NCBI RefSeq assembly: GCF_000425225.1
Contig: NZ_AULJ01000020.1
Coordinates: forward strand, 33,516-97,515
Source: Pontibacillus marinus BH030004 = DSM 16465
GTDB lineage: Bacteria; Bacillota; Bacilli; Bacillales; BH030062
Reading direction: 5' to 3'
Length of the DNA: 64,000 nt
In this document: piece by piece, positions 35,015-44,206 of the stretch
Position numbering within the stretch: the stretch's first letter is position 1
Layout of the letters: every line of letters starts with the position of its first letter
Notes under the pieces: model-generated
What the model saw: the letters and a program-made list of their open reading frames with translations, nothing else
Databases searched by the model: none
What the model was told of the DNA's origin: nothing
Made by a program: the position numbers and the translations under genes

Positions 35015-36409
35015 ATGAAGCGATGGAAACTTGTTGGATTAGGTATTATGGTATTCAGTTTCTTTATATTTTTCTACTTCTATACCGGGGATTCTGAAGG
35101 GCGAAAAATGCATGAACTTGATGGAATTATGTCTGTAGACAGTATGGAAAGAATTAATGAATTTTATTATGACAAAACTCCAGGATTGAAACGAGCAGAG
35201 AAACAAGGTCTTGTTACAGAAATCGATCAATCGATTAAGCTCGATTACCCTGGTGGGTCTTTGCATTTAGATAAATTGTGGTACACCCCAAAGGGCGCTT
35301 ATTTATTTTATAGTCGTGATATTGGTTCAATTGGAGAGAAAGAAGATCATGATCAGGGGATTGATCCTCACATTTTAGAAGTTTCTCTTCGGACAAAAGA
35401 TGCAATTAATACATATCGAAAACTTAATACCTATAGTAAAAGTATAAGACCTTCTGAGGGATTGCAATATAATGGACGTTACTATCACCAGATTTACATA
35501 AGTCCTTTATACTTAAAGGAATGGGAAGAAATCTATAACATCAAAACGAAGCTACCTGTAACAATTACTTTAAATGTAGATGGTGTAAAAAGTGAATTAA
35601 ATAAATCTACTTTACCAGTTCAATATGATCAAGAAAATGAAGTTTACAAATCGTTTGAGATCAACCAAACGATCGATCTTACACCTATGAATGCAACACT
35701 AAATTTTAACAAACTGGATATTGGATTCTATTCAAGTAAACTGTATTATGAAATAGAAACTGACGACCCTAAAAAAATTAAGGATGTTGGAGTACGAGTG
35801 TACTATAATAATGGCGTTCCCTTACGTGGTAACAAAGATGGAAACCGAACATATCATCAGGAAAAAGTACAATTCATAGATGAGATCCCAACATTTTCTG
35901 AGATCCCTAACGAAGTTGAGTTGAGAATCAAGAATGTTCAGATGCAGTCCAACAAACAATTATCCTTCTCCATCGATACTTCAAAAATCAAACCGGACAG
36001 TAAAGAAATTGAAGAAGATTTACACGAGAAGCTCGATTATATCATGAATACGAATATCTACTTAGAATCCTATAGATATGATCCAATACAAGAATATGAT
36101 TTCTACATTCAGTATGAAACCCCAAGAACTTTTAAAAAACCGTTTATTCACCTGAAAAGTAGAATTCCGGGTCTGGAATTAATTGAAGACCGAGAGTACC
36201 CTGGTTTTACTGTGAGTGCTTATAATAAAAATGGAGATAATGCGCTTGAAGGTGGAGGTTTCGCTGGACCAGGTTTATATGAAAGTAAGTATGGAGTTAG
36301 CCTAAAGAAAGATATCGTAACGACATCAGACCAGATTGATATAACAATTAATAGTTTACCTTATGAACTAGTCCTGGAAGAAAACATCAAATTTTCATTG
36401 AATAAGTAA
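35015..36409 (+). CDS. membrane-anchored extracellular protein of unknown family (paralog 2)
   Basis: A 464-residue protein with an N-terminal helix (about 5-24) and an exported part homologous throughout to the preceding gene product: SVDS, TPGLKRAEKQG (about 55-65), LWYTPKGAYLFYSRDIGSIGE (about 89-109), and LPYELVLEENIKF at the end. Divergence between the two is considerable, so the duplication is old. AGCAGGAGG precedes the ATG. It converges on an L,D-transpeptidase gene, sharing the terminator. Function unknown. Confidence 0.7.
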   Translation: MKRWKLVGLGIMVFSFFIFFYFYTGDSEGRKMHELDGIMSVDSMERINEFYYDKTPGLKRAEKQGLVTEIDQSIKLDYPGGSLHLDKLWYTPKGAYLFYSRDIGSIGEKEDHDQGIDPHILEVSLRTKDAINTYRKLNTYSKSIRPSEGLQYNGRYYHQIYISPLYLKEWEEIYNIKTKLPVTITLNVDGVKSELNKSTLPVQYDQENEVYKSFEINQTIDLTPMNATLNFNKLDIGFYSSKLYYEIETDDPKKIKDVGVRVYYNNGVPLRGNKDGNRTYHQEKVQFIDEIPTFSEIPNEVELRIKNVQMQSNKQLSFSIDTSKIKPDSKEIEEDLHEKLDYIMNTNIYLESYRYDPIQEYDFYIQYETPRTFKKPFIHLKSRIPGLELIEDREYPGFTVSAYNKNGDNALEGGGFAGPGLYESKYGVSLKKDIVTTSDQIDITINSLPYELVLEENIKFSLNK

Positions 36410-36414
36410 CAAAA

Positions 36415-36443
36415 CGCCCCCATTACCGAAAAAATGGGGGCGC
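36415..36443. terminator. bidirectional terminator, paralog 2 / L,D-transpeptidase
   Basis: CGCCCCCATT (36415-36424) pairs with AATGGGGGCG (36433-36442). The stem overlaps the last codons of the minus-strand gene. Confidence 0.85.
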
Positions 36444-36959
36444 TTCTATTATAGGGTCAATCGCATGATATTCTCTAGCCAATGACTCAAATGATTCATT
36501 GCTTGATACAATTAAAACTTTGGTGCCAATTGGGATCCGATCAAAGAGCTTTTCAACCTTTTCATTTTTCATGCGAATACATCCATTGGAGATGTATCGA
36601 CCAATGGATTCTGGACGATTTGTCCCGTGAACTCCGTAAATTCTTCCGTTCGTATTTTCAGCATCAAACCCAATCCACCGTGAACCTAAAGGATTTTTCT
36701 CATCTCCCCCTGGTATATCAAGCTTTCGATAGTAAGGATTCACAGCTTTGATCGTAATCGTATGCAATCCTTCTGGAGTGAGATCACCCTTCTTCCCCGT
36801 AGCCACATGATACACATCTTTTACTTCGTTATCATCCACATAAGCCAACTGGTTCGTTAATTTATTTACAATTAAAAATGGATAGCCAGGTGATGGGTTT
36901 TCACCGATTGGCCATATTGGTGATGTAGTTAACATAATTAAAGCGAGCAAGCTTTTCAA
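36423..36959 (-). CDS. L,D-transpeptidase (YkuD domain)
   Basis: A secreted or membrane-tethered peptidoglycan crosslinking enzyme, 178 residues. After a short hydrophobic N-terminus (about 1-13) comes the YkuD domain with PYYRKLDIPGG, GVHGTNRPESIG and the catalytic histidine/cysteine signature SNGCIRM (Cys about 127). The tail IVSSNESFESLAREYHAIDPI is a remnant-like extension. LysM repeats are absent. It corresponds to the short YkuD proteins of spore formers that modify spore or vegetative wall. Confidence 0.88.
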   Translation of the reverse strand: MKSLLALIMLTTSPIWPIGENPSPGYPFLIVNKLTNQLAYVDDNEVKDVYHVATGKKGDLTPEGLHTITIKAVNPYYRKLDIPGGDEKNPLGSRWIGFDAENTNGRIYGVHGTNRPESIGRYISNGCIRMKNEKVEKLFDRIPIGTKVLIVSSNESFESLAREYHAIDPIIEAPPFFR

Positions 36960-37018
36960 ATAACCGACCTCCTTTTGGAAATCATTTTGAAATAGCTTGC
37001 CCTACTTTGGATGGAATA

Positions 37019-37969
37019 TTATATATCGCTCTTTTTGAAAGATCGCTTAATAATGAGGTATTGTTCAATTTCATTAAGCAATGTGAAAAGACTTGCTCTT
37101 GATTCAAATTCTTCACGTGATTCAGGCAGATCGCTTTCTTTAAACTTCTGCTTCATCTCTTTAATTTGATCTAAAAATATAACCGCCGTATTACCTGGAT
37201 GTACATGGTCAGCTAACTCATCAAAAAAGTCAGCTATCATAATGGATTGCTCTGAAGTATGGTGAATTCGACTTATGAGTGGTAACATTCGCTCAAGTAA
37301 TTCGAATTGTTTCAAGCGCATTTGAAAATAATGATAATACGCATGGTGATTACGTAAAATATGATTTTCTACATCTTTATAAGATAAGGATTTTGCTTCT
37401 TCTAATAATGAAGCCGTATCCGTTAATTCCTTACCTGACCACATCTGATCTCCCGTACGCAAAAAGTTCGCAATTTCTTTTAGCATCACTTGAAAGTTAT
37501 CTTCAACCAATCGTTGTTTCTCACGCAATTTCCCTTCTAAGCTTGGCATATAAAGGTTTAATAAGAGTGCAACACCAATTCCAACCACAATTAACAAAAA
37601 TTCATTTAATAGCGTTTCCTGATCAATGTTTTTATAGGAATATAAATGCAGAATAATAACCGAACTGGTAACGATTCCTTCTTTAATGTTGAGTTTCACA
37701 GTTGCAGGAATGAAAAGGATTAACATTAAACCAATCGCAAGAGGATGGTATCCTACCGTTTCAAATATGATAAAGGAAAAAAGCATGGCCAAAAGACAAG
37801 CAGCAAAACGTGATGAGGCACTTACAATGGACCGCTTCCTTGTATTCTGAATACATAAAATCGTTAAAATACCGGCAGATGCAAAATTCGTTAGCGATAG
37901 CATTTGTGCAATCCATATGGCAATTGGTGTACCTGTAGCTGTTTTGATTGTTCGATATCCGATTTTCAC
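37019..37969 (-). CDS. YqjA-like aromatic acid exporter family membrane protein (DUF939)
   Basis: A 316-residue protein with five or six N-terminal membrane helices (within residues 10-145) and a helical cytoplasmic domain (about 160-316). The opening KIGYRTIKTATGTPIAIWIAQ is typical of the family. The start is a GTG at 37969 after AAAGGAG; an ATG at 38029 has no good site. The position next to brxB matches B. subtilis yqiW-yqjA. Transport substrate unproven. Confidence 0.85.
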   Translation of the reverse strand: MKIGYRTIKTATGTPIAIWIAQMLSLTNFASAGILTILCIQNTRKRSIVSASSRFAACLLAMLFSFIIFETVGYHPLAIGLMLILFIPATVKLNIKEGIVTSSVIILHLYSYKNIDQETLLNEFLLIVVGIGVALLLNLYMPSLEGKLREKQRLVEDNFQVMLKEIANFLRTGDQMWSGKELTDTASLLEEAKSLSYKDVENHILRNHHAYYHYFQMRLKQFELLERMLPLISRIHHTSEQSIMIADFFDELADHVHPGNTAVIFLDQIKEMKQKFKESDLPESREEFESRASLFTLLNEIEQYLIIKRSFKKSDI

Positions 37970-38038
37970 GTTCGTAACTCCTTTAAGAAAAAAGCTGTAG
38001 GCATACGAAGAAGATGGCCAAATGACCATCTTCCTTAG

Positions 38039-38470
38039 TTAAATTTCTTCACAATGTTCGTCAAAGATTTGTTGGAGACTATTTACAACTTTGATTGGGT
38101 CGAACCCTTCAATGTCATGACGTTCAACCATCGTTATAATCTCACCGTCTTTTAGGAATGCAAAAGATGGTGAAGATGGTGGGTATCCTACAAAATATTC
38201 ACGTGCACGGTCTGTAGCTTCACGATCCTGACCAGCGAAAACAGAAACCAACTGATCTGGGCGCTTATCATAATGAATCGCATGTGCTGCAGCAGGACGC
38301 GCGATTCCACCTGCACAACCACACACAGAGTTAATCATAACAAGTGTTGTTCCCTTTTGTTGTAACGCTTGATCTACTTCTTCTGGTGTCGTTAACTGTG
38401 TATAACCCGCATCTTCAATTTCTTGGCGTGCTTGACCAACTACGTCTTGCATAAAAATATTGAAATCCAT
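38039..38470 (-). CDS. brxB: bacilliredoxin BrxB
   Basis: A 143-residue thioredoxin-fold protein that removes bacillithiol from mixed disulfides. The redox motif is CGC in [15 protein letters not shown] (about residues 52-54), the hallmark of the BrxA/BrxB (YphP/YqiW) family. An AAAGGAG site precedes the ATG. Its presence implies that the organism makes bacillithiol. Confidence 0.94.
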   Translation of the reverse strand: MDFNIFMQDVVGQARQEIEDAGYTQLTTPEEVDQALQQKGTTLVMINSVCGCAGGIARPAAAHAIHYDKRPDQLVSVFAGQDREATDRAREYFVGYPPSSPSFAFLKDGEIITMVERHDIEGFDPIKVVNSLQQIFDEHCEEI

Positions 38471-38661
38471 ATATACGAAGCTCCTTTAAATAACGTTATG
38501 GTATATGCCCATATTACCAAGTTTTTATAGGGGATTCAACGAGAACACTCTTATTCCTGTAATCCATTGATATTATATATATTATTAAAAAGAGTTTATT
38601 CCATAATGTGTAACTCAATTTGTACTATTGAACAATTTTCTGCAAATACTTTCCCAATAAA

Positions 38662-38686
38662 ATATCCCCTATAAAAGGGGGATATC
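38662..38686 (-). terminator. terminator of the 39-residue gene
   Basis: ATATCCCC (38662-38669) with GGGGATAT (38678-38685), followed on the minus strand by TTTTATT. Confidence 0.65.
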
Positions 38687-38687
38687 A

Positions 38688-38807
38688 TTATTTGTCCTCT
38701 TCTTTACGATTTTGTTTGTTACCTTTAGCGTATTTACCTTGACGCCCATACTCTTTATTAGTTGATTCTTTACGGTTTTCTCCGCTTTTACCTTGATTTT
38801 GAGCCAT
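38688..38807 (-). CDS. 39-residue basic hydrophilic protein
   Basis: AGGAGGTATTTATT precedes ATG at 38807. The product is Lys/Gln/Asn/Gly-rich and contains NRKESTNKEYGRQGKYAKGNKQNRK, shown only partly conserved by eye with anything I know; it is certainly disordered. A clear ribosome site and terminator support a real gene. It may be a spore-core or stress peptide. Confidence 0.6.
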   Translation of the reverse strand: MAQNQGKSGENRKESTNKEYGRQGKYAKGNKQNRKEEDK

Positions 38808-38952
38808 AAATAAATACCTCCTAAAATGTAAAGAATTTATAATATTTACATCTAACTGATGTATTAGTCTTTCTATTTCCGCATAGTAATATGGTTAAAC
38901 TTGTTTATAGAAAATAGTACCATTTTCATACAAAAGAAAGTGTATAAAAAAC

Positions 38953-38982
38953 AAAAAGCCCTCCAAATATGGAGAGCTTTTC
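38953..38982 (-). terminator. terminator of the ferredoxin gene
   Basis: AAAGCCCTCC pairs with GGAGAGCTTT with one G-U pair; T-rich on the minus strand. Confidence 0.75.
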
Positions 38983-38993
38983 TATGTATCCTA

Positions 38994-39263
38994 TTATTTT
39001 AATGGGACAGTCTGACAAGCAAGACGATAGCCATCGCTTAATTGATCCTCAATTTGTTCATGTTCTTTTGGAGTTGGTTTATTTACGATATCCTGTCCAT
39101 TTACTAGTTCAACCTTACAGCGAGTACAGTTCCCTTTTTGACACTTATAATCTAAAGGGACTTCCTGTTCAAATGCTGTAGCTAGCAAGGATTTCCCTTT
39201 CACAGGCTCAATATCATAAACTTCCCCTTCCTGCTTAACTTTTATGGTGAAATTTTGATCCAT
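38994..39263 (-). CDS. 2Fe-2S ferredoxin (plant type)
   Basis: An 89-residue electron carrier. Cluster ligands are C-x4-C-x2-C in CQKGNCTRC (residues 41-49) and a last cysteine in RLACQT (about 82-84), giving the beta-grasp fold. Electron partner is unknown; it is separated by terminators from both the bkd genes and brxB. Confidence 0.88.
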   Translation of the reverse strand: MDQNFTIKVKQEGEVYDIEPVKGKSLLATAFEQEVPLDYKCQKGNCTRCKVELVNGQDIVNKPTPKEHEQIEDQLSDGYRLACQTVPLK

Positions 39264-39425
39264 TATAACTCCATCCTTTCTGCAATAAATATTAAGTCTA
39301 AAGAGTCCTATTTATATTGTATGCCTAATTAAGGAATGGGACAAGTTCAGATAAATGAATGGTTTATTCGGATTCTCTTTTTATAAAGATAACTTGCTTG
39401 CTCTGATTATTTTCAGACAAAAAAA

Positions 39426-39455
39426 CTATGAGACTCTTATAGAATCTCATAGCTT
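39426..39455 (-). terminator. terminator of the bkd operon
   Basis: CTATGAGA (39426-39433) pairs with TCTCATAG (39445-39452); seven T follow on the minus strand. Confidence 0.85.
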
Positions 39456-39460
39456 CTTCA

Positions 39461-40867
39461 TTATGATTTAACCTTTTCCCGCTTTGTTGTAAACTCTGCT
39501 AATGAGATAGACTCATTAAAGCTCGGGTGAGGATAGTGTGGAAACTTCAAGTCTTCATCTCGTGCCACCATTTCTAGAGCGACTGTACCGGTTGAAACGA
39601 GTTCAACAGCACCTTCGCCTAATCCATGGAATCCTAAGACTAGATCCGTTGCATCATCCACAATGTATTTAATAAACCCTTCACGTTTTCCATGAACTGT
39701 AGCATAACCATTCCCACCATAACCAAATTGGGCAACACGTATATCACCATATTGATCCTTTGCTTCTTCTTCTGTTAAACCGACAGAAGCAATAGGTGGT
39801 ATGGAATGCACGACAGTTGGTAAAAATGTTCCGTCAAATTCAGAAGGTTTTCCTGCAATCGTATCGGAAACTACTTCCGATTGTTTAATCGCTTTTACAG
39901 CTAGTGCAGCTCCCTCTGTCACATCCCCAATAGCATAAATATTTGATATAGATGTTCTCATTTGTTTATCTACTTTTATATGTCCTTCTTCACTTAGATC
40001 CATTTTTAGTCGATCTATTCCAAGCTCCTCAGTATTCGGTTGGTGTCCAAGGGATATGAAAGCATGAGAGCCTTCAAGAAGTACAGCTTCCTCATTTTTT
40101 AAGAGTGATACATGCGTCTCTTCCCCTTGATTCTCTACTGATTTCAGCTCACATGATTTATAGAGCTTAATTTTTTGCTTCTTGAGCAGGCGGCCTAGCT
40201 CTTTATTAATGGAAGAATCAAAATCAAAGTCATTTTTTCCTCCATCTAGTACGAGAGATACTTTTGATCCGAATTGATGGTAGCTCATGGCAACTTCAAG
40301 TGCAATATAGTCACTTCCATACACAATTAAATGCTCAGGCACTTCTTCTAAGTGGAATATAGACCTTGAATCTAAAATGCGCTTATGATCTACATCAAGT
40401 CCCTGCCCATACCTTGGACGACTTCCCGTAGCGACAATGGCATGGTTAAAATGAAACACATCGAACTGATGACCATTATCTACACCTATGCGATCCTCTG
40501 ATAAAAAGGATGCATGACCTTCAACCATTTCAATTTTATTCTTTTTACAGAGCGCTTCGACACCTTTACGTAAGGTGGTGACTACTTGATCACGATAGGA
40601 CTGTAAATTTCCCAAAGAGAAATTCGGTTCCCCAACATCAATACCAAAAGAACTTAGCCCAGGTACTTCAGATAGTTTTTTAGCGCTTGTTGTATAGACC
40701 TTAGAAGGAATACACCCTTCATTTAAACAAATTCCACCAATTTGTTCTTTTTCAATAAGTGTAACCCGAAATCCGTGCTGCGCGGCATTGATAGCGGCAT
40801 TGTACCCACCTGGTCCACCACCAATTATGACAACGTCTTTTTCTTCAGCTATTTCTCCGACAACCAT
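39461..40867 (-). CDS. lpdV: dihydrolipoyl dehydrogenase (E3) of the branched-chain 2-oxoacid dehydrogenase
   Basis: FAD/NAD flavoenzyme that reoxidises the lipoyl arm. Motifs: GGGPGGYNAA (FAD), the redox disulfide in GGICLNEGCIPSK (about 45-57), the NAD domain around 175-210, AIGDVTEG (about 314) and the C-terminal catalytic His-Glu in HPSFNES. At position ~182 the NAD-domain glycine motif is unusual (YGSDYIALEV). Its stop/start overlaps the E2 gene by one base. Last gene of the operon. Confidence 0.9.
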   Translation of the reverse strand: MVVGEIAEEKDVVIIGGGPGGYNAAINAAQHGFRVTLIEKEQIGGICLNEGCIPSKVYTTSAKKLSEVPGLSSFGIDVGEPNFSLGNLQSYRDQVVTTLRKGVEALCKKNKIEMVEGHASFLSEDRIGVDNGHQFDVFHFNHAIVATGSRPRYGQGLDVDHKRILDSRSIFHLEEVPEHLIVYGSDYIALEVAMSYHQFGSKVSLVLDGGKNDFDFDSSINKELGRLLKKQKIKLYKSCELKSVENQGEETHVSLLKNEEAVLLEGSHAFISLGHQPNTEELGIDRLKMDLSEEGHIKVDKQMRTSISNIYAIGDVTEGAALAVKAIKQSEVVSDTIAGKPSEFDGTFLPTVVHSIPPIASVGLTEEEAKDQYGDIRVAQFGYGGNGYATVHGKREGFIKYIVDDATDLVLGFHGLGEGAVELVSTGTVALEMVARDEDLKFPHYPHPSFNESISLAEFTTKREKVKS

Positions 40868-42117
40868 TAGACCAACTCCAGTGTAATTAGATTCGGATGC
40901 TCAATTAGTTGGGCAAAACGGTTCGTGAAGGTCACGGCAGAAGCACCATCTACAACACGGTGGTCAAAGGACATGGACACGTTCATCATAGAACGAATAA
41001 CGATCTCATCGTCACCACGTACTTCAGGTCTTCTCTTTGTTTTATGGAAAGCCATTAGACCGACTTCTGGGTGGTTAATGATTGGCGTTGCTCCAATACT
41101 CCCTTGCATTGGCCCCACGTTACTAATGGTAAACGTACCACCAGTCATATCTTTGCTCGTTAACTCGTTATTTTGAGCTTTAGCTGTTAGGGACTTCATT
41201 TCTTCATGAATTTCTTTAATAGACTTCTGATTCACATGATGGATAACAGGAACAATCAGCCCATCAGGTGTATCTGTAGCAATGCCAATATGGTGATCCT
41301 TTTCTAAATGAATCATTTCATTTTCTTCATCAAGCTTGGCATTGAACATCGGGAAGTCTTTTAATGTTAAGGAAATAGCCTTGATGAAAATAGCGGTCAT
41401 GGAAACGCCTTGATCAAGACTCTTCCATTCTTTCCGCCATTCTTGAACATCAGTCACATCGATCTCCTCAAAATGCGTGCAATGAGCAATCGTATGTAAG
41501 GAATGACTCATTTTCTTCGCAATTTGTTTACGACGCCCTTTAAACGGAATAGACTCTGGTTGTTGATCCGTATAAGTTCGAGATGGAGCCTCTTGTTTCT
41601 CTTCAGCTGGCTCTACTTCCTGAGTAGATCCTCCATCTATGAAACGATACACATCTTCATCCATTATTCTTCCTGCCGGGCCTGTTCCTTCAACGTTTTC
41701 AATGTCCACACCATGATCACGAGCAATTTTACGCGTATAAGGAGATGCTAGGACTCGACCTTGCGTTTTCTCCATTACTGCTGTAGCTGCGGAGCTCGAC
41801 GTTGGTATTTTTTCAGCTTGTGGGGCAGCCTCTTCAGCAGACTTCGATTCTTCCTGCTTTTGAATAGCACCCTCTGCATTCATAACCAATACAGTAGTAC
41901 CAACGGATATTGTTGTACCTTCTTCGATTTTAAGTTCCTCAATGGTCCCATTAGCTGGGGCAGGAATTTCTGCAGTCATTTTATCTGTCTGCACTTCTAC
42001 AAGTGGGTCATCTGCTTTAACAGAATCGCCTGCTTTCACGAAATAGTGCAAAATTTCAGCTTCTGTCATGCCTTCACCAATGTCATGAAGTTTTACTTCT
42101 ACCATTTCATTCACCAC
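40867..42117 (-). CDS. bkdB: dihydrolipoamide branched-chain acyltransferase (E2)
   Basis: The 416-residue core of the complex. A lipoyl domain (residues 1-80) carries the lipoate lysine in QTDKMTAEI (about 46); a peripheral-subunit-binding domain lies at about 120-155 (SPYTRKIARDHGVDIENVEGTG); the acyltransferase domain ends with SFDHRVVDGA, whose His and Asp are catalytic. Linkers are Ala/Glu-rich. It transfers isobutyryl, isovaleryl or 2-methylbutyryl groups to CoA. Confidence 0.93.
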   Translation of the reverse strand: MVNEMVEVKLHDIGEGMTEAEILHYFVKAGDSVKADDPLVEVQTDKMTAEIPAPANGTIEELKIEEGTTISVGTTVLVMNAEGAIQKQEESKSAEEAAPQAEKIPTSSSAATAVMEKTQGRVLASPYTRKIARDHGVDIENVEGTGPAGRIMDEDVYRFIDGGSTQEVEPAEEKQEAPSRTYTDQQPESIPFKGRRKQIAKKMSHSLHTIAHCTHFEEIDVTDVQEWRKEWKSLDQGVSMTAIFIKAISLTLKDFPMFNAKLDEENEMIHLEKDHHIGIATDTPDGLIVPVIHHVNQKSIKEIHEEMKSLTAKAQNNELTSKDMTGGTFTISNVGPMQGSIGATPIINHPEVGLMAFHKTKRRPEVRGDDEIVIRSMMNVSMSFDHRVVDGASAVTFTNRFAQLIEHPNLITLELV

Positions 42118-42125
42118 CCTTTCGA

Positions 42126-43121
42126 TTAAAAGTTAATAACCTTTTGAATCGCTTGAACAACACGATTTGATGTTGGTAAATAGTGATCCTCATAAGCAAA
42201 GAATGGGACTGGTGTATCAAACCCTGTCACATATTCAACAGGAGCTTTTTGATAAAGGAAAGAGGTATCATTAATAATCGATTGGATCTCACTACCTACG
42301 CCACCAGTGCGATGTGCTTCATGCAAAATAACGGTCCGCCCTGTTTTCTGTACAGATTCAGCAATCAAATCCTTATCAAGTGGGTAAAGTGTACGTAAGT
42401 CAATAACATCACACGTTACACCCTGCTCAGTCATTTCTTTTGCAGCCTTTTCTGCAACTGGTACCATTGCACCCCAAGCAAAAATACTTACATCGTCACC
42501 TTCCATTACACGTTTGCCTTTCCCAATTTTAACGGTGTACTTATCCTCTGGAACTTCTTCACGAGAGGAACGGTAACTTTTCATTGGCTCCAAGAAAATA
42601 ACCGGGTCAGGATCTTCAATACTAGCCACTAAAAGACCTTTCGCATCATATGGTGAGGAAGGACAAACCACTTTAATTCCTGGCATATGAGTGAAAAGCG
42701 CTTCAATCGAGTCTGAATGGATTTCAGGTGCACGTACACCTGCCCCATAAGGAGCGCGAATAACCATCGGCACAGAGTAGTGACCCATCGTACGAGCACG
42801 AATTCTAGAAGCGTGGGTCATGATTTGCTCGTATGCGGGATAAACAAATCCCAGGAATTGAATTTCAACAACAGGTCTCAAGCCATTTACAGCCATACCA
42901 ATTGCCGCTCCTGTAAAACCCGCTTCACTTAATGGAGTATCCATAACGCGGGTTTCTCCAAATTCACTTTGCAACCCATCTGTTGCACGGAATACGCCTC
43001 CATTAACTCCCACATCTTCACCTAATACCAGCACATCATCATGCTCACGTAACATCGTACGCATACCATCTGTTACAGCTTGAACAAGGGTTAATGTATT
43101 CGTCTTAACAGCTGTTGACAT
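42126..43121 (-). CDS. bkdAB: branched-chain 2-oxoacid dehydrogenase E1 beta
   Basis: 331 residues, transketolase-like pyrimidine-binding and C-terminal domains. Landmarks: GEDVGVNGGVFRAT (about 36-49), DTPLSEAGFTGAAIGMA and HEAHRTGGVGSEI (about 269). With E1 alpha it forms the thiamine-diphosphate heterotetramer. One-base overlap with the alpha gene and nine bases to E2. Confidence 0.94.
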   Translation of the reverse strand: MSTAVKTNTLTLVQAVTDGMRTMLREHDDVLVLGEDVGVNGGVFRATDGLQSEFGETRVMDTPLSEAGFTGAAIGMAVNGLRPVVEIQFLGFVYPAYEQIMTHASRIRARTMGHYSVPMVIRAPYGAGVRAPEIHSDSIEALFTHMPGIKVVCPSSPYDAKGLLVASIEDPDPVIFLEPMKSYRSSREEVPEDKYTVKIGKGKRVMEGDDVSIFAWGAMVPVAEKAAKEMTEQGVTCDVIDLRTLYPLDKDLIAESVQKTGRTVILHEAHRTGGVGSEIQSIINDTSFLYQKAPVEYVTGFDTPVPFFAYEDHYLPTSNRVVQAIQKVINF

Positions 43122-44191
43122 TACATTCCACCTCTTTCTAATGAAGCAAAATAGGCTTTTTTCTGTTCTTCAATCGTCCAGGTTGGCTTTTCAAATACAT
43201 AATCGAAAAGGTCTTCTGGATTCGCTTTTGGCATAGCTTCCATCTCTTCAATAGCTTGATCGATTTCGCTAGACACTTCTTCCTTCATTTTCTCAATCCA
43301 GGCTTCATCATAGAGACCATGTTTTTTCATATAAAGCTCCACACGAAGAATAGGGTCTCCTTTTTCACGTCTTGTATCGCTTTCTTTCTGATCACGATAC
43401 TTTGTAGGATCATCAGCTGTTGTATGCGCACCGTAGCGCCATGTTACAGCTTCAATTAAACTTGGCCCTTCGCCCTTGCGAGCACGGTCCAATGCTTTTT
43501 GCGTTTCAAAGTAAACAGCAAATACATCATTTCCATCTACACGAACAGAAGGCATATCATAGGATAAAGCCTTTTGTGCAATGGTTTTCGAGCGCATTTG
43601 TTTGGATATCGGAACTGAGATTGCAAAACTATTATTTTGGTTGAAGTAAACAACTGGAGCTTGAAGGACACTTGCCATGTTCATACCTTCATGAAAGTCT
43701 CCTTCAGATGTTGCGCCATCACCGAAATAACAGATCACTGCATTTTCTGTTCCTTTACGTTTCTCAGCAAAAGCTGTCCCTGCTGCATGAGGTAACTGAG
43801 TCGCGATCGGAACAGCTGGCGGGAAAATATGTCTGCCTTCAGGCGGCACACAAGCTTCATTACGTCCATTCCAATAAGCTAAAATATTTTTCAGGGAGTG
43901 ACCAAATGTCATCGTTGCTCCATGGTCACGGTAGGTTGGATACATCCAATCATTATCTTTTAATGCATAGGCACTTCCAACTTGAGCTCCTTCTTGCCCC
44001 TCAAATGGCGCATATGTTCCAATACGCCCTTGACGCTGTAAACTGATACACTTACGGTCAAATGAACGAATACGAACTAATTGACGATAAATCTGTTTAA
44101 CTAAATCCTCTGTCACGTTCTTCTGAAATTCTTCTGATACAACATTTCCTTCTTCATCAATCCATTGCTTCATTGGAAATTGATTTTCCAT
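43121..44191 (-). CDS. bkdAA: branched-chain 2-oxoacid dehydrogenase E1 alpha
   Basis: 356 residues. The thiamine-diphosphate motif is GDGATSEGDFHEGMNMA through FNQNN (about 166-197), and phosphorylation-loop-like RYGAHTTADDPTKYR follows. FEGQEGAQVGSA marks the branched-chain subgroup. It decarboxylates 2-oxoacids derived from Val, Leu and Ile. Fifteen bases downstream of leucine dehydrogenase. Confidence 0.94.
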   Translation of the reverse strand: MENQFPMKQWIDEEGNVVSEEFQKNVTEDLVKQIYRQLVRIRSFDRKCISLQRQGRIGTYAPFEGQEGAQVGSAYALKDNDWMYPTYRDHGATMTFGHSLKNILAYWNGRNEACVPPEGRHIFPPAVPIATQLPHAAGTAFAEKRKGTENAVICYFGDGATSEGDFHEGMNMASVLQAPVVYFNQNNSFAISVPISKQMRSKTIAQKALSYDMPSVRVDGNDVFAVYFETQKALDRARKGEGPSLIEAVTWRYGAHTTADDPTKYRDQKESDTRREKGDPILRVELYMKKHGLYDEAWIEKMKEEVSSEIDQAIEEMEAMPKANPEDLFDYVFEKPTWTIEEQKKAYFASLERGGM

Positions 44192-44206
44192 GAATGTCTC
44201 CCCTTC

